Both the position numbers and the translations under genes were made by a program. 64,000 bases of DNA, taken from positions 1,984,001-2,048,000 of the forward strand of contig OZ241337.1 of assembly GCA_965200435.1 (NCBI GenBank), written 5' to 3'. This DNA is from Bin75 sp965200435. GTDB lineage: Bacteria > Nitrospirota > Nitrospiria > Nitrospirales > UBA8639. Positions 47,903-57,412 of this stretch are shown here, one piece after another; position 1 is the first letter of the stretch, and each line of letters opens with the position of its first letter. The notes beneath the pieces are model-generated. The model was not told where the DNA came from and did not search any database. It was given only the letters and a program-made list of their open reading frames with translations.

Positions 47903-49336
47903 ATGTCCCGGCAGGTTGTGCAACTCGAACATTTTGCCCTTGAGGAACGTGAGGTCGAGCAGGCTCTGACCCGGGCGCACGTCCGTGCCGTGGATTATGC
48001 GGACATTTATTTTGAATCGACGACTTCCGAATCTGTGTCCATGGAGGAAGGTATCGTCAAACGGGCCGTCAAAAGCATTTCCCAGGGGGCTGGGGTCCGG
48101 GCAACATCCGGGGAAAAAACCGGGTTTGCCTATTCCGACGAATTGTCGAAACGGGACTTGGAACTTGCTGCGGATACGGCACGGTATATTGCCGACTCCC
48201 CGAAAGGCGAGGTGCCGGTCCCCGTTACCCATCGTCCCGCCGGACCGCACAATCTCTATCCTCTTGAGCTGCCCCTAACCGATGTCGCCACGCAGGAGCG
48301 CGTGGACCTGCTGAATCTGATCGACCGGGAAGCGCGTCGCTATGATCCTCGTATTACGAAGGTGATGGCATCCCTCAATGTCGAACATAAAATGATGCTG
48401 GTAGCGACTACAGAAGGATTACGTGCCGGGGACGTACAGCCGTTATCGCGGCTCCAGGTGACGTGTATTGCCGAAGAAGGGAGCCACCGGCAGGTGGGGA
48501 CCTTCGGCGGCGGCGGGCGGGTGGGCTTCTCCTTTTACCATGAGCAGGACCGGGCGAGGTCTTATGCCCGGGAAGCTGCCAGGCAGGCTATCCTGAATCT
48601 GAGTGCCGTGGACGCACCGGCGGGAATTTTGCCTGTGGTGTTGGGCAGCGGCTGGCCTGGGATTCTGTTGCACGAGGCCGTTGGGCACGGCCTGGAAGCG
48701 GACTTCAATCGCAAGAAAACGTCGGCATTCAGCAACCTGATCGGGCAGCGCGTGGCGTCCGATGTCTGTACGATTGTCGATGATGGGACCTTACCCTTCA
48801 GGCGAGGATCGCTCAACGTCGATGATGAAGGCACGCCCACGACCAGGACCGTTCTGATCGAGGAGGGTATCCTGTGCGGGTATATCACGGATCGTCTCAA
48901 TGCCCGGTTAATGGGTATTCCCTTAACCGGCAACGGCCGGCGCGAAGATTTTCGAAGCTTGGTGCTGCCGCGGATGACCAACACCTTCATGCTGGCTGGG
49001 ACGTCCGACCCCGAGGATATTCGCCGGTCCGTCAAGAAAGGCTTGTACGCCGTGTCGTTCGGAGGGGGGCAGGTGGACATCACGAACGGCAAATTCGTTT
49101 TTTCGGCGAGCGAAGCCTATCTCATCGAAAACGGACAAGTGACGAAACCGGTCAAAGGAGCGACCTTCATCGGGAGCGGACCCGACGTGCTCAAGCAAGT
49201 CTCCATGGTGGGTCACGATTTGCAATTGGATTCGGGTATCGGAACTTGCGGAAAAGAAGGTCAGTCCGTTCCGGTGGGCGTTGGGTTGCCCACGATTCGC
49301 ATTGATGAGATGACAGTGGGAGGAACGTCTGCCTAG
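47903..49336 (+). CDS. tldD: Metalloprotease TldD
   Basis: About 477 residues from the ATG at 47903 (AAGGA). The HEAVGH motif at about residue 257 is the zinc site of the TldD/TldE protease. The heterodimer with PmbA/TldE degrades unfolded peptides and matures modified peptides such as microcin B17. It lies in an operon with pmbA (55-bp gap) and diverges from the uppS run. Confidence 0.95.
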   Translation: MSRQVVQLEHFALEEREVEQALTRAHVRAVDYADIYFESTTSESVSMEEGIVKRAVKSISQGAGVRATSGEKTGFAYSDELSKRDLELAADTARYIADSPKGEVPVPVTHRPAGPHNLYPLELPLTDVATQERVDLLNLIDREARRYDPRITKVMASLNVEHKMMLVATTEGLRAGDVQPLSRLQVTCIAEEGSHRQVGTFGGGGRVGFSFYHEQDRARSYAREAARQAILNLSAVDAPAGILPVVLGSGWPGILLHEAVGHGLEADFNRKKTSAFSNLIGQRVASDVCTIVDDGTLPFRRGSLNVDDEGTPTTRTVLIEEGILCGYITDRLNARLMGIPLTGNGRREDFRSLVLPRMTNTFMLAGTSDPEDIRRSVKKGLYAVSFGGGQVDITNGKFVFSASEAYLIENGQVTKPVKGATFIGSGPDVLKQVSMVGHDLQLDSGIGTCGKEGQSVPVGVGLPTIRIDEMTVGGTSA

Positions 49337-49391
49337 CCCCGTCACGGAGAAACCTTTCGCCGCGCTGTCCTCGAATTGAATTTCCTGCATC

Positions 49392-50750
49392 ATGCATGAC
49401 TCACCGGAGGCCCTGAAGACGCTTGCCGCCGACCTGGTCGACCGGGTCAAAGCCCATGGCGCCACGGAAGCCGACGTGCTGGTGGCGGAAGGGGATTCCG
49501 TGTCGGTTCAGGTCCGGTTGTCGGCTGTCGATCGTTTGAGCAAAGCGCGGGAAAAGAGCCTGGGGATTCGGGTTTTTTTCGGCAAACGGTCCGCCAGTGC
49601 GTCTACCTCGGATTTTTCCGAAGCGTCGCTCAAGCAGTTGGTGGCCGACACCTGTGCTCTTGCTCGGGTGGTGGCTGAGGATGAAACGTCGGGATTGCCC
49701 GAACAGGGGGCTATGGCGGCCGACGTTCCCGATCTGGATCTGTACGATCCCACCACGATGCCCGTGGAGGAAGCCATTGATGTGGCGCAACGAGCCGAAC
49801 GGACCGCCATGGAGGCCGACCCTCGTATGACCAATTCAGAGGGAGCCGAGTGTGGTTCGGCCTATGGCGCGGTGGTGTTGGCCAACACGCATGGGTTTCT
49901 GGGATACCACCGAAGTTCCCGGTTTTCCCTGTCCGTGACCCCCGTCGCCCAGGGCCCTGATAATCAGGGCATGCAACGGGACTACTGGTATACGGTTTCG
50001 CGGAAACGGCATGAATTGGAGGACCCGGAGTCAATCGGACGAATCGCGGCGGAGCGGACGCTCAGGCGCTTGGGGGCTCGAAAGGTAGAGACCAGGCGGG
50101 TTCCCGTGATTTTTGATCCGGAAACGGCGTGCAGTGTATTAGGGCATCTCGCGAGCGCGGTTTCCGGGTATTCACTGTATAAAGGGGCCTCGTTTTTACA
50201 GGGACAGTTAGGAAAGCCCATTGCGCCGCACTATGTCAACGTTGAGGACAATGGTCGCCTGCCCGGCAGAATCGGGTCCCGCCCATTCGACGGAGAAGGG
50301 TTGCCGACCCGCAAGACGATGATTCTCGAAGGGGGTGTGCTGTCCAGCTGTTTGTTGGATACGTATTCCGGAAGAAAGTTGGGTATGGCGTCCACCGGAA
50401 ACGCGTCCAGAAGTATCGGTGACAATCCTGCCGTGTCTCCGACGAATTTGTTTTTCCATCCCGGTAACGCGTCGCCCGGTGAGATCATGCGATCCGTCAC
50501 CCAAGGGTTGTACGTCACCGAGTTGATTGGGTTCGGTGTGAACATGGTGACGGGAGATTATTCTCGTGGTGCCTCCGGCTTTTGGATTGAAAACGGTGAA
50601 TTGGCCTATCCGGTTGAAGAAGTGACGATCGCCGGCAATTTGAAAAGGATGTTTCAGGACATTGAGTCGATCGGGAATGATTTGGTGTTTCGAGGAAAAC
50701 TGGCAAGTCCCACCATACACATACGCGAGATGATGGTCGGAGGCAATTGA
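49392..50750 (+). CDS. pmbA: Metalloprotease subunit PmbA/TldE
   Basis: 452 residues. It has the TldE pattern (VQVRLSAVDRLSKAREKSLGIRVFFGKR, MASTGNASRSIG) and lacks the HExxxH of its partner, as is normal for the regulatory subunit. It follows tldD on the same strand. Confidence 0.94.
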   Translation: MHDSPEALKTLAADLVDRVKAHGATEADVLVAEGDSVSVQVRLSAVDRLSKAREKSLGIRVFFGKRSASASTSDFSEASLKQLVADTCALARVVAEDETSGLPEQGAMAADVPDLDLYDPTTMPVEEAIDVAQRAERTAMEADPRMTNSEGAECGSAYGAVVLANTHGFLGYHRSSRFSLSVTPVAQGPDNQGMQRDYWYTVSRKRHELEDPESIGRIAAERTLRRLGARKVETRRVPVIFDPETACSVLGHLASAVSGYSLYKGASFLQGQLGKPIAPHYVNVEDNGRLPGRIGSRPFDGEGLPTRKTMILEGGVLSSCLLDTYSGRKLGMASTGNASRSIGDNPAVSPTNLFFHPGNASPGEIMRSVTQGLYVTELIGFGVNMVTGDYSRGASGFWIENGELAYPVEEVTIAGNLKRMFQDIESIGNDLVFRGKLASPTIHIREMMVGGN

Positions 50751-50778
50751 ATGCGCGAAGTAAGTCGGAGGAGCCGGT

Positions 50779-51243
50779 ATGCCACTTGACGTTGAAGACG
50801 GAGCAAAAGCCTTGCAGTTGGTCACCTCGCGCTATGATCAGCGGGAATGGCGAAAAAAAATTGAAAAAATCCTGAGCCTCCCGTCTAGCGGGTTTGAGGA
50901 TGCTGCGCAGCGGAAAATTTTCGTCTATTTCAAGCTGAAACTCCAGGCCTATAAATCCAGGCGCGCCGATCCACCGTCCTGGATCGTCGGCGGTTATGCG
51001 ACGAAGGAAGTCGTCGATCGTGCCCGTTTTCGTCCTACGGATATCGATCCTGGCATGACGGAAGCCGATGTGTCTTTCCTGGGAGTCGATCCGGGTGAGG
51101 AAGTTGATGAAGTGTGGTGGGAAGACATGCTCGTGCAGTGGTTCGAGACGCCGGAAGAAGACCTCGAAGGACCCGGCGAAGGCCCCGAGGCGTCGAACCA
51201 GGAGCAACTCGGGGATTCGGAGAGCCGGGAAGAGAAACGGTAG
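50779..51243 (+). CDS. Unknown acidic protein downstream of pmbA
   Basis: 154 residues, GGAGGAG site. N-terminal half helical and basic (REWRKKIEKIL, QRKIFVYFKLKLQAYKSRR), C-terminal half very acidic (VDEVWWEDMLVQWFETPEEDLEG). No family recognised. It is probably the third gene of the tldD-pmbA operon. Confidence 0.65.
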   Translation: MPLDVEDGAKALQLVTSRYDQREWRKKIEKILSLPSSGFEDAAQRKIFVYFKLKLQAYKSRRADPPSWIVGGYATKEVVDRARFRPTDIDPGMTEADVSFLGVDPGEEVDEVWWEDMLVQWFETPEEDLEGPGEGPEASNQEQLGDSESREEKR

Positions 51244-51335
51244 AATTTCGTCAATATTCCCAACGTCTTCGACAGATGTCGATGGCCGGCTCATGCAGCC
51301 CTGTCGTGTGGAAGGCGTTGAGATGGAACGAGTGA

Positions 51336-51477
51336 GGGACCCTCTGATTTCGTGCGCTATCGGGCGCATGGCGGCGTGGCGTCCTCGCTCAACCCTCGAC
51401 TCTTCACTTGATCGGTCTCGGGTTTCACTGCGGGACGCCTTGCCCTGCATCCCGCTACCACATAAATCAGAAGTTCC
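51336..51477. mobile_element. MITE family B, copy 3 (142 bp, inverted)
   Basis: GGGACCCTCTGATTTCGTG at the left and AAATCAGAAGTTCC at the right, followed directly by TTA, which is the stop codon TAA of the His-rich gene on the minus strand. Orientation opposite to copies 1 and 2. Confidence 0.85.
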
Positions 51478-52188
51478 TTAGGGCATGTGACCGTTGGTTC
51501 CGTGGCCCTTGCTTTTCTTGTATTTGGAGTAATCGCCGGCATGTCCCCTGTTGCCGCCATGGGACTTGATGCGTTCGTGAATTTTGTCCATCCGTGCTCG
51601 TTGCTCCTCGGATAATGTGGCTTTGGCGTCCCGTTTGGCCTTGATGGAAACCATGTACAGCTTCGTCTTCAGGGCATGCAGCTTGTTGAATTCCGCTTCA
51701 ATGTCGGCAAGACTCGCCTTCTCGCTTTTCAAAACTTGATGCAAATCAATATTGGCCAAATCTACTTCGGCCTTCAATGTGATCCGATTTTTTTTGTAGT
51801 TGACCTTGATGGTCCGAAGTTTCTGTTCCTGTTCGGCCGTGAGGCTCATGCCTTCTTTGAATTTCAAGATATGCCTGATGAATTCCGCTGCGTTTTGATG
51901 CTTCCCGGGATGGGTCGATCCATACCCATGGCCGCCATGCCCCTTGTGGTGGGGTTTCCCATGTCCTGACGAATGCGTGGCGTGATGACCTGCGCCGTGT
52001 TTCTCATGCATGCCGTCATGATGGGACCGATGGTGATCGCTAGGCCCCTCATGCGAATATTTTTGGTAATGGCCGTCATGGTGCATGGACCCATGCGGGT
52101 CGGCAAAGGCCGGAACGGCAGTCAGCAGGAAGAAGCAGGTCAAGAGGGAAACAGGTAAAAACCAGCGAGCGCGTTCATGGGTTCTCAT
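51478..52188 (-). CDS. His-rich Spy/CpxP/ZraP-like periplasmic protein
   Basis: About 236 residues. Signal peptide ends near AFA-D. Residues 30-105 are dense in His and Gly (SHEGPSDHHRSHHDGMHEKH and more), a likely metal-buffering segment. The C-terminal helices carry LTAEQEQKLRTI and LSEEQRARMDKI, the LTxxQ motifs of the Spy/CpxP family of periplasmic chaperones and zinc sensors. The start at 52188 has GAGGAA. A role in metal stress in the envelope is likely. Confidence 0.82.
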   Translation of the reverse strand: MRTHERARWFLPVSLLTCFFLLTAVPAFADPHGSMHHDGHYQKYSHEGPSDHHRSHHDGMHEKHGAGHHATHSSGHGKPHHKGHGGHGYGSTHPGKHQNAAEFIRHILKFKEGMSLTAEQEQKLRTIKVNYKKNRITLKAEVDLANIDLHQVLKSEKASLADIEAEFNKLHALKTKLYMVSIKAKRDAKATLSEEQRARMDKIHERIKSHGGNRGHAGDYSKYKKSKGHGTNGHMP

Positions 52189-52323
52189 GTTCGGTTCCTC
52201 CTTCAATCACTAGACGTTTCAAGGTTTCCAGTCTCGTCACTTCAGTTGTCACAACATTATAGACAGTGAACGCCAAGATTGCGAATCCCCGCCTTTTTCA
52301 CGTGACGCGATACAACGCACTCG

Positions 52324-53394
52324 TCACCTCGTCCATGCCTTCCTGTCGAATACGACCGTATGGGTGGCCATGACTTCCAACTCCACCTTCGCGTCGAGAG
52401 GGAAGAATCGAGTCGAGGTTTCGCTGCTATGCACGATGTCGCCGGAACTCAGGCGGATGCCATAGATGATTTCCGAGCCTCGAAACTGGCGGGATTCCAC
52501 GGTTCCGTCTCCCTTCTCGTTTTCACGAATGTGCACGTCGTCCGGACGAATCATGACCACGACGTCAGGATCACCGCTGTAGTCTGGGGGGACCGGGAAC
52601 GTGCCAAGTTGTGTGACGACCACGGAATCTTCAATGGTGCCGGGAATGAAGTCGGCCTGCCCCACAAATTCCGCGACAAAAGGCGAAACAGGAAGATGAT
52701 ACATGGTTTCTGGCGTGGCGAATTGTTCGAGTTGCCCGTTATTCAGGACGGCCACGTGATCGGCCATGGCAAAGGCCTCTTCATGGTCATGTGTCACGAG
52801 AAGAGCGGTGGTGCGGGTAGTTTTTAGCAGGTGCAGGAGTTCCATGCGCATGCGTTGAGTCGTATCGGGATCCAGGTTGCTGAACGGTTCGTCCAACAGC
52901 AGCAGCACGGGTTGGGGGGCAAGGGCGCGTGCCAATGCTGTGCGTTGCTGTTGGCCGCCGGACAGCGCGTGGGGGTATCGCCGGGCGAGTTCCGATAGCC
53001 CGGTGAGGGACAGCATCTCGTCGATCCGGTTTCCACGATCGTTCGCCGTGAAGGACATCAACCCGAAGCCCACGTTGTCCCGTACCGTCAAGTGAGGAAA
53101 TAGGGCATAGTCCTGGAACACCATGCCAACCCGCCGTTGTTCGGGAGGAACGTGCCGGTCCGGTGCCGAGACGATGGCCTTGTTCAGCCGGATTTCACCG
53201 GCGGAAACCGGTTCGAACCCCGCGATGGCCCGAAGCGTGGTGGTCTTCCCGCATCCGGATGGTCCCAACAAACAGACGACGTCGCCCTTCCGCGCCGAAA
53301 AGGAAATACCTTCCACCGCCGGGGAGCCGGCTTCATACGAGCAGGTCACGTCCTGTAACTCAAGCACAATGGGCATATCGTCGGGAGGAGTCAT
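52324..53394 (-). CDS. fbpC: Iron(III) ABC transporter ATPase
   Basis: 356 residues. Walker A GPSGCGKTTT, signature ALSGGQQQR, Walker B LLLLDEPFSNLD, switch His in VTHDHEEA, then a TOBE-like C-terminal domain. It drives the permease upstream. Fourth gene of fur-fbpA-fbpB-fbpC; the 71-bp gap to fbpB has no obvious promoter. Confidence 0.92.
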   Translation of the reverse strand: MTPPDDMPIVLELQDVTCSYEAGSPAVEGISFSARKGDVVCLLGPSGCGKTTTLRAIAGFEPVSAGEIRLNKAIVSAPDRHVPPEQRRVGMVFQDYALFPHLTVRDNVGFGLMSFTANDRGNRIDEMLSLTGLSELARRYPHALSGGQQQRTALARALAPQPVLLLLDEPFSNLDPDTTQRMRMELLHLLKTTRTTALLVTHDHEEAFAMADHVAVLNNGQLEQFATPETMYHLPVSPFVAEFVGQADFIPGTIEDSVVVTQLGTFPVPPDYSGDPDVVVMIRPDDVHIRENEKGDGTVESRQFRGSEIIYGIRLSSGDIVHSSETSTRFFPLDAKVELEVMATHTVVFDRKAWTR

Positions 53395-53465
53395 CGCGCT
53401 GGAAGAGGAACGGCGCCTGGCGGGTTTGCTGACATGGATCTCATGACAAGGTGTGCGTGGCGCGG

Positions 53466-55079
53466 TTACGTCCGGTCTTTTCGCATCAATAGTAACACGA
53501 CCGGAATGGTAATGACCACGATCAGCAAAGCCGGCGGGGCCGCCAATTGATACAGTTCCTCGCTGGCCTCAAGCCAAATTCTGACGGCGAGGGTATCGAA
53601 CCCGACGGGCCGCAGCAGGAGGGAAGCCGGCAATTCCTTCATACATTGAACGAACACCAGGATCCAGGCGCTCAGAAATCCGCCCCGTACCAACGGCAGG
53701 GTCACGTGAAAAAAGGTCCGAAAGGATCGGGCCCCGAGACTGCGCGCCGCTTCTTCGAGATTCGGAGTGAGTTGCTGGAGCGTGGATTCCATCCCTTGCA
53801 GAGCCGCCGGGAGCAAGTGGACCAGATAGGCCATGAGCAGGACGAGGATCGTGCCGTACAGTTGGGGAACGGTTTGGGAGACCAGGACCAGGACGGCGAG
53901 GGCGGCAACCGGGCCAGGAAGAACGTAGCCGGTATAGGCTCCTTGCACGCAAAAGGTGCTGGCCCAGGTTCGGCGCCGGCACGCCAGATAGGCGAGGGGA
54001 ATACCACAGATCACGGCCGTGGTGGCTGTAAGACCCGCAAGCGAGACACTGTTCCACACGTATCCGATGAACTGGGAGGAAATTTCACCGGCGGATACTC
54101 TCTTGACGGTCCATTGAATGAGCAGAAGCACCGGCAGGCCGAATGCGGCGCCGAACACGAGAAGCAGGTAGCCCGTCAACAGCAGGGCTGTGAGTGGCCG
54201 GCAGGGTTGCGGAACCGGTTTTCGATACCGGCCGGTGGTCTGGTAGAACCGGCTTCGCTGCCGGAACCACCGTTCGCCGAACAGAAAGACGAACGCGCAG
54301 GCGACCAGCACCAGGCTCAGGCAGGCCGCCGCCGTGTTGTCGAACCGTCCGGTCATTTGCTGGTACGCGGCGTAGGTGAAGGTTTGAAAGCGCAACAGCG
54401 ACACCGCGCCGAAATCGGACGCGACGTAGAGAATCGCCAGGAACAGTCCGGCGATTAGCGACGGGCGGATGAGCGGAAGCAAGACCCGGAAGAACGTGGT
54501 CACTCGATTGGCGCCGGTCGTGCGGGCCACTTCTTCAAAGGAGACGTTGAAATTCTTGAGCGCCGAGCGTGCCAGCAGGTATACGAACGGAAACGTGTTC
54601 AACGTCAGTACGAGCACGGCACCCGTGAACCCGAACGGTGAAAAGACCACGGCCTCCGGCCCGGCAATCGTTTGCCAGAATTGTTCCAGTGTGCCCCCGC
54701 GTTTCAACAGGTACGTATAGGTATAGGCCAGGACGTATGAGGGAATGGACAAAGGTAAAATCAGCAGCCAATCCCATATTCTCGATCCGGCAAAGGTATA
54801 ACGAGTCAGGATCCAGGCGAGCGAAACGCCCAGGATCAGAGTGATGACCGCGACGCCCAGGGACAGAGAGAGCGTGTTGAAGAGCAGTTCGGGAACCCGG
54901 GTGGTCCAGAGGCGTCGCCATACCGCAGGTTCTGCCGTCACGGCAGAAAAGATGACGTAAAACAACGGCAGCATGAGTGCAACGGCCAGACAAAAGCCGA
55001 GCAGGACCAGAGGGGAAGGAAGTCGAAAGCGGACCGATGAGAGTGGGAGAGAAGGACTAGCGGAGGCCAAGGGCTTCAA
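53466..55079 (-). CDS. fbpB: Iron(III) ABC transporter permease
   Basis: 537 residues with about twelve transmembrane helices in two halves, each with an EAA-type loop (EVARTTGANRVTTFFRVLLP and EEAARSLGARSFRTFFHVTL). The start appears to be TTG at 55079, overlapping fbpA by 23 bases. Fused-permease layout as in FbpB/SfuB. Confidence 0.92.
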   Translation of the reverse strand: MKPLASASPSLPLSSVRFRLPSPLVLLGFCLAVALMLPLFYVIFSAVTAEPAVWRRLWTTRVPELLFNTLSLSLGVAVITLILGVSLAWILTRYTFAGSRIWDWLLILPLSIPSYVLAYTYTYLLKRGGTLEQFWQTIAGPEAVVFSPFGFTGAVLVLTLNTFPFVYLLARSALKNFNVSFEEVARTTGANRVTTFFRVLLPLIRPSLIAGLFLAILYVASDFGAVSLLRFQTFTYAAYQQMTGRFDNTAAACLSLVLVACAFVFLFGERWFRQRSRFYQTTGRYRKPVPQPCRPLTALLLTGYLLLVFGAAFGLPVLLLIQWTVKRVSAGEISSQFIGYVWNSVSLAGLTATTAVICGIPLAYLACRRRTWASTFCVQGAYTGYVLPGPVAALAVLVLVSQTVPQLYGTILVLLMAYLVHLLPAALQGMESTLQQLTPNLEEAARSLGARSFRTFFHVTLPLVRGGFLSAWILVFVQCMKELPASLLLRPVGFDTLAVRIWLEASEELYQLAAPPALLIVVITIPVVLLLMRKDRT

Positions 55080-56097
55080 TGAGGGTCATCGTGGGGTCGC
55101 GGAGTTGAGCCAATCGACTTAACGGGACGTGGGCCACTTGAAAACTCTGAAGCGGCAATAGCTCAGGAGCAGCCGTCACGTGAGGATTCAAGGGGTATTC
55201 TTTATTCACGTTTGCGAACATGCGTTGCCCTTGGGGAGAGATCAGAAATTTGACTAAAGCCTGAGCTGGCGCGAGGTGTTTGGTATGCGTCGTGATGCCG
55301 ATGCCCGCGGCATTGAGGACGACACCCATGCTTTGATCCCCTTGATCCGTCACGAGGGTGGCAATCGGTGCCTCAGGATGTTTGGCCAGATGGCGGTTGA
55401 TGTAGTAATGATTGACCAGTCCGGCGGTCACTTCCCCGCGCGCCACGGCCGCCACGATTTGCCGGTTTTTTCCATAGACGAATGATCCGGCATTGTCCTT
55501 TAATCCTCGCAGGAACGCGGTGGTGACTTCGTCCCCTTTCACCGCACGAATCACCGATACGCCGGTCTGCAAATAGATGCTTCCTGCATTGGGGATCGCA
55601 ATTTTGCCTTTCCATTGCGGGTCGGCGAGATCCAGGATGGAAGAAATCTCATCCGGTTGAACCATGGTGGTGTTATAGACGATGACCCAAATCCTGCCCG
55701 ATAGGCCAACCCAACTGTTGTCCGGGGCCCGGAACCGGTTGGGAATGGTGGCATCGAGACCGGGGACGGTCGCGGATTGAAGCAACCGCAATTCACGCGC
55801 GTGTTCCAGGGTGCCGGCGTCATTGGTGATGAGGACGTCGGCCGAAGTCCGAGCTCCTTCCAGTCGAAGTCGGTTGATCAATGCCGTGCTGTCTGCTGTC
55901 AGCATTTGGACGCTGATGCCGGACTCGGTTTGAAACGCATCCAGGACCGGTTGAATGAGCCGTTCGGCTCGGCCGGAGTAGACGACCAGTGTCTCTCCGG
56001 CGTAGCCCCAGGCTGGGAAGGCCAAGGCCGCCACCAGGAATACAAAGACGTAACGCATGAGAAGAACGGGACGATGGCGGCAAATCTGTTGTCTCAA
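55057..56097 (-). CDS. fbpA: Iron(III)-binding periplasmic protein of ABC transporter
   Basis: 346 residues. TTG start at 56097 is favoured because AGAAGGA lies seven bases upstream and it overlaps the fur stop (TTGA); an ATG at 56058 is the alternative. A signal peptide (LVAALAFPAWGYA) precedes LVVYSGRAERLIQPVLDAF, and the ending NPHVTAAPEL... is of the FbpA/FutA type. Tyrosines near VVYSGR and in NHYYINRHL are candidate iron ligands. Confidence 0.9.
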   Translation of the reverse strand: MRQQICRHRPVLLMRYVFVFLVAALAFPAWGYAGETLVVYSGRAERLIQPVLDAFQTESGISVQMLTADSTALINRLRLEGARTSADVLITNDAGTLEHARELRLLQSATVPGLDATIPNRFRAPDNSWVGLSGRIWVIVYNTTMVQPDEISSILDLADPQWKGKIAIPNAGSIYLQTGVSVIRAVKGDEVTTAFLRGLKDNAGSFVYGKNRQIVAAVARGEVTAGLVNHYYINRHLAKHPEAPIATLVTDQGDQSMGVVLNAAGIGITTHTKHLAPAQALVKFLISPQGQRMFANVNKEYPLNPHVTAAPELLPLQSFQVAHVPLSRLAQLRDPTMTLIEALGLR

Positions 56098-56582
56098 CGT
56101 CTGATCCTTCTTTCATCGGTGCCCAGGGTTCGCCTGCAGTTTTTGCACTCACCGTTCGGTAATTGGATGGGAGTGCCGTACAGTTCGAGTTTGTGGGTGC
56201 GAATCGTAAACCCGTTCGTTCTGGCGACTTCTTCCTGTAACTCTTCTATCTGACAATTCTCGAATTCTATGATTTTATCACACACCGTACAGATGAGATG
56301 ATCATGGTGTCCCTTGTGGGCCACGTTGTCGAACTGGGTCTGGCTGCCGAAATGTTGCTCTTGTGCGAGGCCGGTCTGGCAGAGGAGTTTGAGCGTGCGG
56401 TAGATTGTGGCCAAACCGATATGGGGATCTTTCTTGGAGAGCAGCCGATACATCTGTTCGGCCGTCACGTGTTCCATTTTCAAGAAAGCCGTAAGGATGT
56501 TCTCGCGTTGACGAGTCAGTTTCAGGCCGTTTTTCGAAAGGTGCTGCTTGAGAATTTCAAGTTCTTTGGTGGGCTTCGCCAT
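56094..56582 (-). CDS. fur: Ferric uptake regulator (Fur family)
   Basis: About 162 residues from the ATG at 56582. The winged helix includes GLATIYRTLKLL. The metal-sensing part has HKGHHDHLICTVC, and two Cys-x2-Cys pairs (CTVC, CKNC) for structural zinc. It is the first gene of the iron operon, so a feedback loop with the transporter is likely. Its spacing to fbpA is a four-base overlap. Confidence 0.93.
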   Translation of the reverse strand: MAKPTKELEILKQHLSKNGLKLTRQRENILTAFLKMEHVTAEQMYRLLSKKDPHIGLATIYRTLKLLCQTGLAQEQHFGSQTQFDNVAHKGHHDHLICTVCDKIIEFENCQIEELQEEVARTNGFTIRTHKLELYGTPIQLPNGECKNCRRTLGTDERRIRR

Positions 56583-56751
56583 AACAATGAATGTCCGCAA
56601 GTCTAGGAAATGTATTAAACCGGAATATCGTGGAAGGGTCAAGTGGGAATCGTGGATCGTTGACGCAATGACCGTGGGCGCCCGAACGTCACTTCGCGTT
56701 GACGAGTTTTCTTGGGGTCGTTAGGATCATCGTCCTGTCGAGTCACTCGTT

Positions 56752-57321
56752 ATGCGAAAACCACAAGAAATCACGATTGATCGGACATTGTTGGTCTATG
56801 GACTGTACTTGGCCCAGGGACAGGAATGTTCCATGGTTAGCGACGTCAAGGTGCAACAGTTAATCTTCTTGGCCGAGTTGCAGATGTTCGGAAAAGGGGT
56901 GCGCGGATTGCATTACGAATTTATGCGGTTTCCCTATGGGGCGTTCAGCAAAGATCTCGATAACGATTTGCTGGCGTTACGTAAGAAAGAGCGGTTGCAG
57001 AATTTTGATCTTGTCGGTCAGGCGGAAGCCTGTATTCCCTTATTGGATGAAGCGGTGGCTTCCGGTGGTGAGGTCAACGAACAGGTGATGGAAATTCTGC
57101 AATCCGTTGTAGAGACCTATGGGTCTCAAGAGGTGGGGGAGATCACGAAATCCGTGGAAGACGTTGAAATCAGTGTGGTCGATCGACCCGAAGAAAAATT
57201 ATGCGTCCGGGATATTCCGTTTCATTCCATCGTGCTGATCCCCTCCCGTATCGAAGTCACTGGAGAATTTTCCATTCCTTCCCAAACCCTGTCTCTCCTC
57301 AATAAGGCCCTTGGATCATAG
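56752..57321 (+). CDS. SocA/Panacea-like domain protein (orphan antitoxin-like)
   Basis: 189 residues. VQQLIFLAELQMFGKGVRGLHYEFMRFPYGAFSKDLDNDL matches the start of the SocA/Panacea (DUF4065) fold. That fold occurs as antitoxin or chaperone-like partner in toxin-antitoxin pairs. No toxin gene is visible on either side: fur lies upstream and divergent, and repeats downstream. The C-terminal part is not recognised. Confidence 0.7.
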   Translation: MRKPQEITIDRTLLVYGLYLAQGQECSMVSDVKVQQLIFLAELQMFGKGVRGLHYEFMRFPYGAFSKDLDNDLLALRKKERLQNFDLVGQAEACIPLLDEAVASGGEVNEQVMEILQSVVETYGSQEVGEITKSVEDVEISVVDRPEEKLCVRDIPFHSIVLIPSRIEVTGEFSIPSQTLSLLNKALGS

Positions 57322-57331
57322 CAAAACCTGT

Positions 57332-57412
57332 CGGTCGGATGAACGGAGCGTCATCCGACAAAGGGCTGAGGTGTCGGGTTACGTCGGGGCGGCTCACCCG
57401 ACCTACGGGGGT
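57332..57412. repeat. GGTCGGATGAACGGAGCGTCATCCGAC hairpin repeat
   Basis: First arm GTCGGATGA...TCATCCGAC, second arm CGGGTTACG...CACCCGACCTACGGGGG. Same family as at 10032, 13260 and 1617. The following 57413-57566 holds GC-rich sequence and no gene. Confidence 0.75.
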
